In this document: one piece after another, positions 22,149 through 30,610 of the stretch
Numbering within the stretch: position 1 is the first letter of the stretch
Layout: each line of letters opens with the position of its first letter
NCBI GenBank assembly: GCA_003427395.1
Contig: BFEA01000079.1
Span: 1,715,485-1,754,494, forward strand
From: Chara braunii
Lineage: Eukaryota > Streptophyta > Charophyceae > Charales > Characeae
DNA: 39,010 nt
Direction of reading: 5' to 3'
The notes under the pieces: model-generated
The model's input: only the letters and a program-made list of their open reading frames with translations
Databases searched by the model: none
What the model was told of the DNA's origin: nothing
Made by a program: the position numbers and the translations under genes

Positions 22149-22942
22149 TCACACTCCCGTAGTCTCTTCACGTACTTCTTCGCCCCTCTTCGTCATTCGG
22201 AACGCGATCATGACTCCTTTCTTTGCGACCTTACGAGTCTTCATAGGATCCGCTCGTCGTTTGCGCCACGAGCCCGCGTGGCCTTTGCGGTACGGTTTTA
22301 GGTGGTCGCCCTTGTCTATTTTCTTCATGTGCCCCCACAGCTGTCTCGCGCACTTCACAAAGTAGTTCTCCTCAATGATCACCTTGTTCACCCTGCTCTA
22401 GCCAAGCCTGCCTTACTACGATGAGTTCGCTGAGCTCACTTCGTTCATCTCACTCACGCTCTTAATCCTGCCGCTCCCTCTTCGGAGCAGTCACTCCAAA
22501 AACAGGCGCCACCCTGCGGTTACCAAGTACCACTTTGCCTGCGGTTTCCCAGCGCACGCTGTGTTGTCCCCTCCTGATTCCCACCTCCATGTCCTCACTT
22601 CCTCCTCCTTACTCTCTTGCTTTTTCCCACTCACTCTCTCGTTCATGTCTTCACCCACAAGAGCGTACTTAGCTTCCGCCGTCTGGGGCTTACACAGGCT
22701 CACGATCGGTGAAACCTAGCCATGCCCGTCGCCAAGTTCATGTACGATATTACTCTTCGTCAGCTAGGTAATTGCTCACTACAACTTCTTCCACACGAGC
22801 TCGTTTCCGTAGCTCGCCTCGAGGCTTTGCGCACCCTGTCTGTAACTGCTCGGGCATCAACGGGAGTGAGCACCTTGGAGCGCAACTGTGTCTGAGGGTC
22901 ACCTAGTTCCCCTTGTAACTCCTCCCCTTGCCCTCCTTCCAA
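22149..22942 (-). pseudogene. Decayed coding-like region, unknown family
   Basis: Three minus-strand frames lie in sequence: 22942-22760 (60 codons), 22703-22491 (70) and 22391-22149 (80). All are hydrophilic with protein-like composition. The last is the most convincing: it opens ENYFVKCARQLWGHMKKID and continues into a Lys/Arg/Trp-rich basic stretch, resembling a folded basic domain. The stops and frame changes between them suggest one decayed gene or transposon ORF, or exons. It lies directly outside the LTR edge at 22994 on the same strand. I do not recognise the family. Confidence 0.35.
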
Positions 22943-22993
22943 AAAAAAATCTCCCCCTTTTTCCGTTTCCCGTCCTACTTCTTTAGCTCACGG

Positions 22994-23107
22994 TGTCGCG
23001 CCCCCACTGCTCCAAAGGTCTGGTTGGATATCCTTCCCCGGACCGAGCTCAGTGGGTTGGAGGACTGGCAGGCTGTCACGCATGATTTTGATAGGTATAA
23101 AAATAAA
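22994..23107 (-). repeat. LTR end copy (outer end of 3' LTR or solo LTR)
   Basis: This stretch matches 38897-39010 with two substitutions in 114 bp, both starting TGTCGCGCCCCCACTG. There is no PBS to its left, so in minus orientation it is an LTR terminus facing outward. The inner end of this LTR cannot be located because the other copy leaves the window. The five bases outside it are CACGG, a candidate half of a target-site duplication. Confidence 0.8.
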
Positions 23108-23514
23108 AGTGTATTCTGAGGCAGTCACACTTTGTCATACAGCCGAGTAGTCAGGGTTATCTCTCCTGCCAGCGGCGACACGACTTAGAGTGAGGCGTTC
23201 GGGTTTATCACATGTACCTGACCCCGTATAAAGGATAGACCCAAGGTCACCGGAGTCCCTATCATTCATGAGTCCTTCAAGCTGCCTTGAGTGTAACCTG
23301 TGTAAAATAAGGAGGAAAATTACAAACATGCATCATAGAGCAATTGACACTAACGAAATGAGAAGACCAGAAACCAGACTCTGCAAGAGTATGACCAGAG
23401 ATACGAGACTGAAGAGTAGTATACTAAGTATGCAGGGAGCAGCCATTGGAGGGATGCAGTTACTAATAAATAATAATGTCGTAATACATAAATAGTGATT
23501 GAAAAGAGAGAACC
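23108..23514. other. Probable LTR body, non-coding
   Basis: This sequence is contiguous with the LTR edge and precedes the ORF pair at 23515. No gene or clear promoter was found on the minus strand. The similarity to the right-hand LTR cannot be tested beyond 23107. Confidence 0.4.
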
Positions 23515-23952
23515 TCAATCAATGATAATAAGCGGTACCCCCTCGTGAGTGAGTGTTGTCGTCTGGGACTCCCTGTCTGGCACCTCGTCATTGAGAACCC
23601 GCGTGGCTATAAACTCTAGAACCACATAGCTGATATCGAGAGGCGCGGCTGGATCAATCTTGCAGATATAGGCCATGCATCTAGCCATCTCCTCGTCTGC
23701 GACGCTCCTGAGATAAAGCTCCTCCGCAAGAATGATATCACCTCTAGCTCCAATCAATATCTCAATCNGCCCTCTCCCACCAGAGTAGATGTAGGATACC
23801 TCGAGGAAACGATCTCCGTAGAGAGGTTTTCAATAAGCCTGCATAGCAAAGTCTGTCCCAACCAAATGACTATAGCCATCTCCGAGATATGGGACCGGAC
23901 CCTCCCCTCTTGGGGAACCAATAACTGTCTCAGACCTAGGGTTGTCTGACAT
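23515..23952 (-). pseudogene. Unknown ORF next to the LTR end (part 2)
   Basis: Starting from ATG at 23952, the frame runs to TAA/TGA-type termination at 23515 with a single internal TGA at 23830-23832 and one N at 23767. It would encode about 145 residues. After a Gly/Pro-rich N-terminus comes a segment with alternating hydrophobic residues (IEILIGARGDIILAEELYLR), then an acidic helical-looking segment and a valine/isoleucine-rich end. It vaguely resembles the beta-hairpin core of the accessory ORFs at 36-38.6 kb, too weakly to assert homology. It lies in the position where an env-like or extra 3' ORF would be, or inside the LTR. Confidence 0.4.
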
Positions 23953-23959
23953 GTAAGAG

Positions 23960-24634
23960 TCAATCACCCTCAAGTAAATACCTCGCGAGAAGACATGCGA
24001 TCCTCCTCAATTTCGCTCTCCGTCGTCGCCGCTCACCGGTCTCCAGCGCTCCTGTCACTGTCCACAAACTCAGCCTCTGTGAGTGTCCCAGTCGAAATAA
24101 TCGCCCAAGATCAATGTCACTCAGAGAGCAGGGCTCCAAGTCGGACTCATCTGTCTTTGATCTCTGGACGCATGTAGTGATTGGGACCCCGGATCTGACT
24201 ATCTCTCTCCTAATCCGGTCGTCCTTCCGCCTCTTGTCCTTGCTGCGAGACTCACTAAGGGGCATGGGGTTGCACCCATCAAAATCGAGGAGCACGCCCC
24301 CAACTGATGAAGGTACGCGAGGGAACACCACATGTAGCCAGTTGTCCCTCCAATAGCTCTCCCTGCGAAATATGTAATCAGCAATCATGTCGTATGTGGT
24401 GCCCTTCACTCCCGTCTCTGCCCCCTTTACCGAGTAGGTGATGACGAGCGTGCGTCTCGAGGTCGAGGACTCATTAGCCCTGATAGTGAAACTCTGATGT
24501 CTCACATGTCTGTAGCAGAACCTCTCAATCAATCTACCCCACTCAGGGGCAGTCTCACGGTGACGGGCCAGCTTGGACAGAAGGTGCACTCTCACTAATG
24601 CAAATACTCCCTTCAAGACCTGGCCAGATAGCAA
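23960..24634 (-). pseudogene. Unknown ORF next to the LTR end (part 1)
   Basis: This minus-strand frame of 224 codons is the longest open frame in the window outside low-complexity sequence apart from RT. The first 130 codons look protein-like (for example ITYSVKGAETGVKG, DYIFRRESYWRDNWLHVVF). The last third turns Arg/Leu-rich and is probably out of frame. The frame as given opens at TTG; the natural start is unknown because repeats lie immediately upstream. It abuts the second ORF (23952-23515) on the same strand. No family is recognised. Confidence 0.4.
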
Positions 24635-24639
24635 TCAGC

Positions 24640-24960
24640 AACTCAATGTGGAGGCCTGTCTGAATGGCCTGACTGAACTGCAACTCGATATAGGGCCCGC
24701 CTGAATGGGCCCGACTGAACAGCAACTCAATATAATGCCCGCGTGAATGGGCCTGGCTAAACAACAACTATCTCAGAAGAAAGGACCCGCTTGAAGGGGC
24801 CTAGCTGAAAATTGCAACAATTTCGAGAGGTGGGCCCGCCTGAAGGGGCCCAGCTGAATAATCTCAAGTAGGCCCGCCTGAAGGGCCGGGTTGAACAGCA
24901 ACAATCTCAAATAGGCCCGCCTGAAGGGCCCGACTAAACAGCAACTGATCGGTAAAACAT
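24640..24960. repeat. GGCCCGCCTGAAGGGCC-type minisatellite, about 50 bp
   Basis: About seven units, each with a short stem (AGGCC/GGCCT, GGGCCC/GGGCCC or GGCCC/GGGCC) around a loop such as GCCTGAA(T), followed by AACAGCAACTCAATATA-like or AACAATCTCAAATA-like spacers. Stem bases vary between units while pairing is mostly kept. Confidence 0.75.
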
Positions 24961-25249
24961 CTTATGCACAGTGACCAGTCATAGATGCTGAATGTACTGG
25001 GCCCGGACTGACCCAAATCACCTGTGCAGGGACTGAACTGCCAATGTTCCCCGTGCGAGGGAAAATGTGATGTGGATGAGGTGTTGCTGATCAGCAAGGA
25101 AATAAATCAACGGGAGCGTGAAGGCAAATCATCCCAGCTAGCAATCCTATTGCTCACGCATACGTGAACTCGCACTCAAACGACAATATCCAGCCTGGCG
25201 CACACATATCCAGCGCAAGTGCACATGGGCGCGCGCTCAAGTAATGAAA

Positions 25250-25815
25250 TTCAGCCTGGGCGCACGTGCGCGTACACTCTAATAGCAATGCCAAGCTTGG
25301 ACGCGCATGGGCGCACACTCCAATTGCAATGTCAAGCTTGAGCGCGCATGGGTGCGCACTCTAACAGCAATGTCAAGCTTGGGCGCGCATGGGCGCACAC
25401 TCTAACAACAATGCCAAGCTTGGGCGCGCACGGGCGCGGACTCTAATTGCAATATCAAGCTTGGGCGTGCACGGGCGGGCACTCTAACAACAATGTCAAG
25501 CTTGGGCGGGCATGGGCGCACACTGTAACAGCAATACCGAGCTTGGGCACGAATGGGCACGCACTCTAACTGCAATGCCAAGCTCGGGCGAGCATGGACG
25601 CGCACTCTAACTGCAATGCCAAGCTTGGGCGCGCATGGGCGCGCACTCTAACTGCAATGCCAAGCTTGGGCACACACGGGCGCGCACTCTAACTGCAATG
25701 CCAAGCTTGGGCGCGCATGGGCGCGCACTCTAACTGCAGTGCCAAGCTTGGGCGCGCATGGGCACACATTCTAACTGCAGTGCCAAGCTTGGGCGCGCAT
25801 GGGCGCGCACTCTAA
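25250..25815. repeat. 41-bp minisatellite with GCGCGC-ATGG-GCGCGC core
   Basis: AAGCTT recurs at 25293, 25334, 25375, 25416, 25457 and 25498, an exact 41-bp period, and the array runs to about 25815 (roughly 13 units). Each unit contains a 16-nt core of six bases, four-base loop and six bases, with variants. The spacer is CACTCTAACTGCAATGCC. The alternating purine/pyrimidine core is prone to Z-DNA. Confidence 0.9.
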
Positions 25816-26020
25816 ATATAATATCTGGTCCGGGTGCGCGTGCACTTAAAATATAATATATGGTTTGGGCGCGCGCAAGCGCGCACTTAAAATATAATAT
25901 CTGGTCTGGGTGCGCGCGGGCGCACACTTAAAAATAATATCTGGTCTGGGTGCGTGCGGGCGCGCACTTAAAAATAATATCTGGTCTGGGCGTGTGCGGG
26001 CACGCACTTAAAAATACTAT
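25816..26020. repeat. 40-41-bp minisatellite, second monomer type
   Basis: TCTGGT anchors at 25824, about 25859, 25900, 25940 and 25980. The cores run from GTGCGC-GCGG-GCGCAC to a version with left arm GCGTGT and right arm GCACGC. Two stem pairs change on both sides (T-A to C-G and C-G to T-A), with an intermediate unit carrying G.T wobbles. The spacer ACTTAAAAATAATATCTGGTC is unlike the previous array's. Confidence 0.85.
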
Positions 26021-26204
26021 CTCAATCTGATGGTCAAAGATCAATCTTTGCTTGGGATCAATATATTACTGCTTGCTGCGCGCAAAACTTGGCCTTCGCT
26101 TAGGGTCAGACCATTAAATGAGAGTTGGTCAACAGAGTGTGTGCAGACTAAATACTCAGTTGAAATGGACAACAACACTCCTGGTTCGAAATCGGTCATG
26201 TATG

Positions 26205-26405
26205 ACTCTCAGTCGCGGTGCGCAACAGCGCACAGTTGCGAACAACAGAAAAATGGTCGTTAGTCATGGTGTGCAACAGCGCACAATTGCAAATAGCAAA
26301 ATAGTTCTCAGTCATGGTGCGCAACATCACACAGTTGCGAATAGCAAAATGGTACTCAGTCACGGTGCGCAACAGCGCACAGTTGAGAATGGCATAATGT
26401 TCTGA
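26205..26405. repeat. 48-bp minisatellite with GTGCGC-AACA-GCGCAC core
   Basis: Units start at about 26210, 26261, 26309 and 26357 (51, 48, 48 bp). Each has a 16-nt six-four-six stem-loop core, with one unit having a T.G wobble and one losing pairing. The spacer is AGTTGCGAATAGCAAAATGGT. Confidence 0.85.
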
Positions 26406-26990
26406 AATGACCCTCAAGTATAGTGCGCATACTGCGCACAGTTGCAAAAGTCAGATTTAGCCTCTAAGTGTGGCTTGCAGGCTGCGCACAGTTGCAAACT
26501 CGGATATGGCCCTCAAACATGGCCCTCAAGCATGGTGCGAACGGCGCACTGTTCAGATATGGCCCTCAGATATGGCCCTCGAGCATGGTGCGAACAGCGC
26601 ACAGCATGGTGCGAACGACGCACTATTCAGATATGGCCCTCGTGCATGGTGCGAACAGTCCACAGCATGGTGCGAACGACCCTCAGATATGGCCCTCAAG
26701 CAAGGTGCGAATAGCGCACAGCATGGTGCGAACGGCGCACTGTTCAGATATGACCTTCAGATGTGACCCTCAAGCATGGCGCGAACAGCGCGCAGCATGG
26801 TGCGAACGGCGCACTGTTCAGATATGGCCCTAAGATATGTGCTCACTCGGCACACAACACAGTATACCAAAATAACCCTCTGCCAAGTGCTCACTCGGCG
26901 AACAACACAATATTCCAAAATAGCCCTTTGTCAAGTGCTCACTTGGCGCACAGCACAATTTTCCAAAATAGCCCTTGAGTACGGTGCGCT
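26406..26990. repeat. Mixed 40-60-bp repeats (GATATGGCCCTCAAGCATGGTGCG family)
   Basis: Irregular repeats combine GATATGGCCCTCAAGCATGG with the stem-like GTGCGAACGGCGCAC, then from about 26830 switch to a CTCACTCGGCGCACAACACAATATTCCAAAATAGCCC unit of about 55 bp. Frames on both strands read through as Ala/His/Ser repeats and are not considered genes. Confidence 0.75.
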
Positions 26991-27204
26991 CTCTGCGCAG
27001 TTGCGGAATGCTCAAATATATCACTCTGCGCAGATTTACGAACTGCGAAATGCTCTGATATAGCCCTCAAGTGTAGTGCGCACGCTACGCACAGCGAAAT
27101 GCTCAATGTGGCTGTGCAATCAGCCTGATGTGACTGCGCAAACAAAATCTGAATCGGCTTGATATCTGGTATGGCTGCACAGGTGGTCTCAGAATCGGTT
27201 TGGT

Positions 27205-27460
27205 ACTCGGTGCGACTGCGTTAGCAGTCCCCAAATCGACTTGTTACTCAGCGTGACTGCGCTGGCAGTCTCAAAATCGGCTTGGTACTCGGTATGACTG
27301 TGCTAGCAGCCTCAAAATCGGCTTGGTACTCGGTATGACTGCGCTAGCAGCCTCAAAATCGGCTTGTCACTCACTGGGACTGCGGTAGCAGTCTCAAAAC
27401 CGGCTTGGTACTCGGTATGACTGCGCTAGCAGTCTCAAAATCGGCTTGGTACTCTCACAA
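27205..27460. repeat. 41-bp minisatellite with GACTGC-NNNN-GCAGTC core
   Basis: The core GACTG recurs at 27214, 27255, 27296, 27337, 27378 and 27419, an exact 41-bp period. The six-base arms GACTGC and GCAGTC are kept in most units while the four loop bases vary (GTTA, GCTG, GCTA, GGTA). The spacer is CTCAAAATCGGCTTGGTACTCGGTAT. The monomer shares no sequence with the 25-kb arrays but has the same length and core geometry. Confidence 0.9.
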
Positions 27461-28127
27461 TCAAAGATTGTCCTCAAGTTCGGTGTGCGCAAGCACATAG
27501 CTCCTCAAGTACAGTGTGCGTAGACACACAGCTTGATTTCACCCCACAAGTATGGTGTGAGCAGACACAGTTCGGACTTTTTTCTTCGTACTTAGTGCAC
27601 GCTGCACAAAGTTTACCAACATTATGCATAGCCCGAAGAGTTCAGACGTCAGCAGCGAGCAAGAGCAGCGATAGCTCACTAAGGCAAGTGGGTGTGAGCG
27701 ACTATAAACCATGAGAAAATTGGACGAGAAGGAGCTAATGAGGACTGAGAGAGGAAAAAGGAGAGAAAAGAAGGAAGAGAGAAAGAGAAGGTGAGGGGCA
27801 GATAGAGAAAGTGGCTGCAAGAGAAAAGTAACTAGGTGAACTTCTCGAGACACTTTCCCCTGCTGGCCTTGCCCCTCCCTTTCCTTACCTCCGCCCTTGC
27901 TTGCCTCGGTTTGACGCTCTCTTGCCCTTAGCTCCAGACTCTTCCCACGTCCAGATGGCATGTCGCTGCTCCTTGTGTATCTCGCTCCCTCTCTTGACGT
28001 TCCTCTAGCGCCACTATACTCCCGCAATTGAGGGTCCTCTCGGTCTGTCTGATGTGTGCCCTTAGCTCACGCACACTGATTCATCCCGAACTGATCTGTC
28101 CCGAACTGATCTGTGTCCTTGGGTGAC
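27461..28127. other. Unassigned; minus-strand ORF of 162 codons
   Basis: The minus-strand frame 28027-27539 opens at a TTG. Its first 60 residues are Arg/Gly/Glu-rich (for example REGARYTRSSDMPSGRGKS) and the rest is Leu/Ser-rich from a purine/pyrimidine tract. On the minus strand it is preceded by TATAAAAG near 28140. The sequence TGGCGCTAGAGGAACG (minus strand, near 28011) has the look of a PBS but I cannot match it to a tRNA. No function is proposed. Confidence 0.25.
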
Positions 28128-28153
28128 GTGGCCTCTCTTTTATAATGGAGAGG
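28128..28153 (-). promoter_or_regulatory. Possible minus-strand TATA box inside a hairpin
   Basis: GGCCTCTC and GAGAGGCC pair perfectly around a loop that reads TATAAAAG at its edge on the minus strand. A canonical TATA in this position could serve a minus-strand promoter, for example of an LTR. There is no other support. Confidence 0.3.
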
Positions 28154-28269
28154 CCGAGTGATCGGGGCTGAGTGCTGCAGTCCCAAGGTCGGGGCTGTGG
28201 TCAAACTGCAGACCGGGCCTGTGCTAAAAATACCAGCAGTCCTGACCTCGGGATATGAAAAGTCAGTCC

Positions 28270-28560
28270 CGGTAAACGAATAGTCAGTCCCACGCTAAAA
28301 ATAGCGTGGGGCTGTGCTAATTTTAGAACGGGACTGGCGCAGACCAAGTCCCCGGTAGACGAACAGTCAGTCCGGCGCTAAAAATAGCGTGGGACTATGC
28401 TAATTTTAGAACGGGACTGACGCAGGCCCAGTCCCCGGTAGACAAACAGTCAGTCCCACGCTAAAAATAGCGTGGGACTGTGCTAATTTTAGAACGGGAC
28501 TGGCGCAGGCCCGACTTTGGGAGACGAACAGTCAGTCCCGTGCTAAAAATAGCACATGAC
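28270..28560. repeat. 83-bp repeat, four units, strong AAAA-loop hairpin
   Basis: CAGTCAGTCC recurs at 28281, 28364, 28447 and 28529 (83, 83, 82 bp). Unit 3 forms a perfect 13-bp stem (28451-28463 with 28468-28480) closed by AAAA. Unit 4 changes two stem pairs on both arms (ACGCTA/TAGCGT becomes GTGCTA/TAGCAC) and still pairs; unit 2 has a G.T wobble. The spacer is GTGCTAATTTTAGAACGGGACTGGCGCAGG. Confidence 0.92.
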
Positions 28561-29159
28561 CCTATTTTAATTACTCGGGCCTGGTTGTTCATCTATATGA
28601 CTTCTTAGGGCCGTACATTTTCTGGCGAAGTTATACGGCCATGTCGGTCCGGTCAAACTTGAATATCTCACTAACCCTTGGCCCGTTTCAGGTGTCGTTT
28701 GGACCGGACCCCACTAATTGGCCCATTGAGGTCGCGTCGGTCCATTCCAACAGGGACGATTGAGGTCTCCGGAGGACATTACTGCCGCGCCGTTTTTCCC
28801 TTGATTTCGGCTCAGGGAAAATCCAACCGACGAGCTAGGGTCCAGCTTGACTATGACCGTGGAAAGCGCAGTTTTGACGCAGCGCGGAGATTGACTGCGA
28901 CGAGTCAATTTCTGTCACTGCGCCGCGTCGTCTTTCGACAACCATACCAAACCCCATTACTGGCGTCCTCGCCAAGTTCTGGCCACTATAATAACTTACT
29001 TGCTCTCATCATTCGTACTCGAGTGTGTGGCGGCAGCGCTATTACGCTCTTGCTACTACCGTTGCCTTTATCGTTTGCGTTCTTGTTGTGCCGCGCTTAT
29101 CGTCGCGCAACTCTTATCGTCGCGCAACGTTTATCATCGCGCAGATAATCAGTTTTGCC
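28561..29159 (+). other. Non-coding upstream of gag-like ORF
   Basis: Balanced composition with no clear gene. Three short repeats of CTTATCGTCGCGCAAC type lie just before the ORF at 29160. It could be leader or LTR sequence of a plus-strand element, but no PBS was recognised. Confidence 0.35.
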
Positions 29160-29651
29160 ATGGCGCCAAAGACGCGAGGCTCGGGTGCTGGACGTGGGAG
29201 GGGAGGTCGACAGGGGAAGGCGCCGGATCGATTGATCGATCTGATGTACGAAGGGGAGAGATCCGAAGAGGAGGAGGAGGAGATGAGATGGGGAGGAACG
29301 CTCTTGCGCCATCGCTCAGAGGACCGGCGTGAGCGTACGCCGTCGCCTAAATCTATGATGTACTATGCGTATAAATATGAGCAGCGCTACGGCTCTGTGC
29401 CCCCTCGTTTCGATTCACCCTCTCGATCATACCCTTCACCATACCACCCTTCTTCCTCTACTCAACCATCTCCTCACCAACTCACCCTCCTGCCACAGCC
29501 GCCTCGCCCTGCGCCATCGCCTTTGCCACGCGCACCAGAACCGTCCGTCGCCCACCAGGCTGCGCCACCCAACTATCGCTTGTGCCCCGTACTTGCGCTG
29601 TTCTTTATATGCCAACTTGAGCTAAGCGGCCTTATATGCTATCTGATATAA
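29160..29651 (+). CDS. Hypothetical gag-like ORF (RG-rich, Pro/Ser-rich)
   Basis: ATG at 29160 sits in a good initiation context (GCCATGG) and opens 163 codons. Residues 4-22 are Arg/Gly-rich (RGSGAGRGRGGRQGK), residues 33-45 are acidic, then come a Tyr-rich patch (YYAYKYEQRYG) and a long Pro/Ser/His-rich stretch. A basic RG start followed by disordered Pro/Ser sequence is common at the N-terminus of plant retroelement Gag proteins, but no capsid or zinc-knuckle motif is visible. The frame ends in a hydrophobic tail that may be out of frame. It lies opposite in strand to the Ty3 element. Alternatives are a host exon or chance. Confidence 0.4.
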   Translation: MAPKTRGSGAGRGRGGRQGKAPDRLIDLMYEGERSEEEEEEMRWGGTLLRHRSEDRRERTPSPKSMMYYAYKYEQRYGSVPPRFDSPSRSYPSPYHPSSSTQPSPHQLTLLPQPPRPAPSPLPRAPEPSVAHQAAPPNYRLCPVLALFFICQLELSGLICYLI

Positions 29652-30145
29652 TCCCCAATCATCAGGGTGCTCGCCTGCTAGGGCTTGAGTGCTCACTCAA
29701 TAAGGCATGGACCACTGGTCCAAGCCACCATCAAAATCAAGAAGGAATTAACCTTATCAGACTTGCGTGGTGCAATCATCGCACGCGAGTATCATGACTA
29801 CTCATGCAGCCCAATCATACCAACAATCCCGTTCCCTTGCATCACTGAATCAGCCTCAATCTCAAGTCAAACCTTTCTTTAGGTTTGACCTCATGCATCA
29901 TCATGATCGATCCTCAATCTTAGACCTGACCCATCGCTAGGTCTGGTCTAGCAGTCCAAGTCTCAATCCTGGCCTGCATATCTCGTCATCATTGGATCAG
30001 TCCATCTCATCCACACGGCCTATCAGTACAACACAATCCTCATCGATATCTCAGCCACGGGCGGCTATGGGACCAATCATCATTCTGAGACGTGGCCAAG
30101 TGTGCCCTCAGCATTTGTTGGGACGTGGTGAGAGTGTCGCGAACT
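29652..30145. other. No gene seen
   Basis: No open frame or repeat structure beyond a weak alternation of GGTCTGACC-like and CATCATGATCGATCC-like words near 29880-29950. Confidence 0.4.
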
Positions 30146-30610
30146 TCAGATGATTATTTGTTGGGATGTGGCCAGTAAGCCGCCAACTATCGATGATTAT
30201 GAGCTGAGATGTGGACAGTGTTGCCGCCAGCTACAGATGATGATTATTTTGTTGGGATGTGGTCAGTGAGCCGCAACTATCGATGATTATGAGCTAGGAT
30301 GTGGATAATGTTGCCTCCAGCCACAGATGATGATTATTTGCTGGGATGTGGCCAGTGAGCCGCCAGCTATCGATGATTATGAGCTGGGATGTGGACAGTG
30401 TTGCCGCCAGCTACAGANGATGATTATTTGCTGGGATGTGGCCAGTGAGCCGCCAGCTATCGATGATTATGAGCTGGGATGTGGACAGTGTTGCCGCCAG
30501 CTACAGATGATGACGATTATTTGCTGGGACGTGGCCAGTGAGCTGCCGGCTATCCATGGTGATTATGTGCTGGGACATGGCCCGTGTGCCGCCAGCAGCA
30601 GCCGACAGTC
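30146..30610 (+). repeat. 45/90-bp two-part minisatellite
   Basis: TGATTATTTG recurs at 30151, 30241, 30331 and 30421 (exactly 90 bp), then near 30514. Each 90-bp unit is two related 45-bp halves (GATGATTATTTGCTGGGATGTGGCC... and GATGATTATGAGCTGGGATGTGGAC...). The period is a multiple of three, so a plus-strand frame (30327-30632) stays open, but its Cys/Trp/Asp repeats look accidental. One N lies at 30418. Confidence 0.9.

Noticed and set aside
26442-27063. Several overlapping ORFs of 90-120 codons
   Set aside because: All are alternative readings of the GTGCG/GGCCCTCAAG repeats and change frame with the repeat register.
25250-27460. CRISPR-like array of regular direct repeats
   Set aside because: Units are contiguous minisatellites with no unique spacers, in a eukaryotic context with no cas genes.
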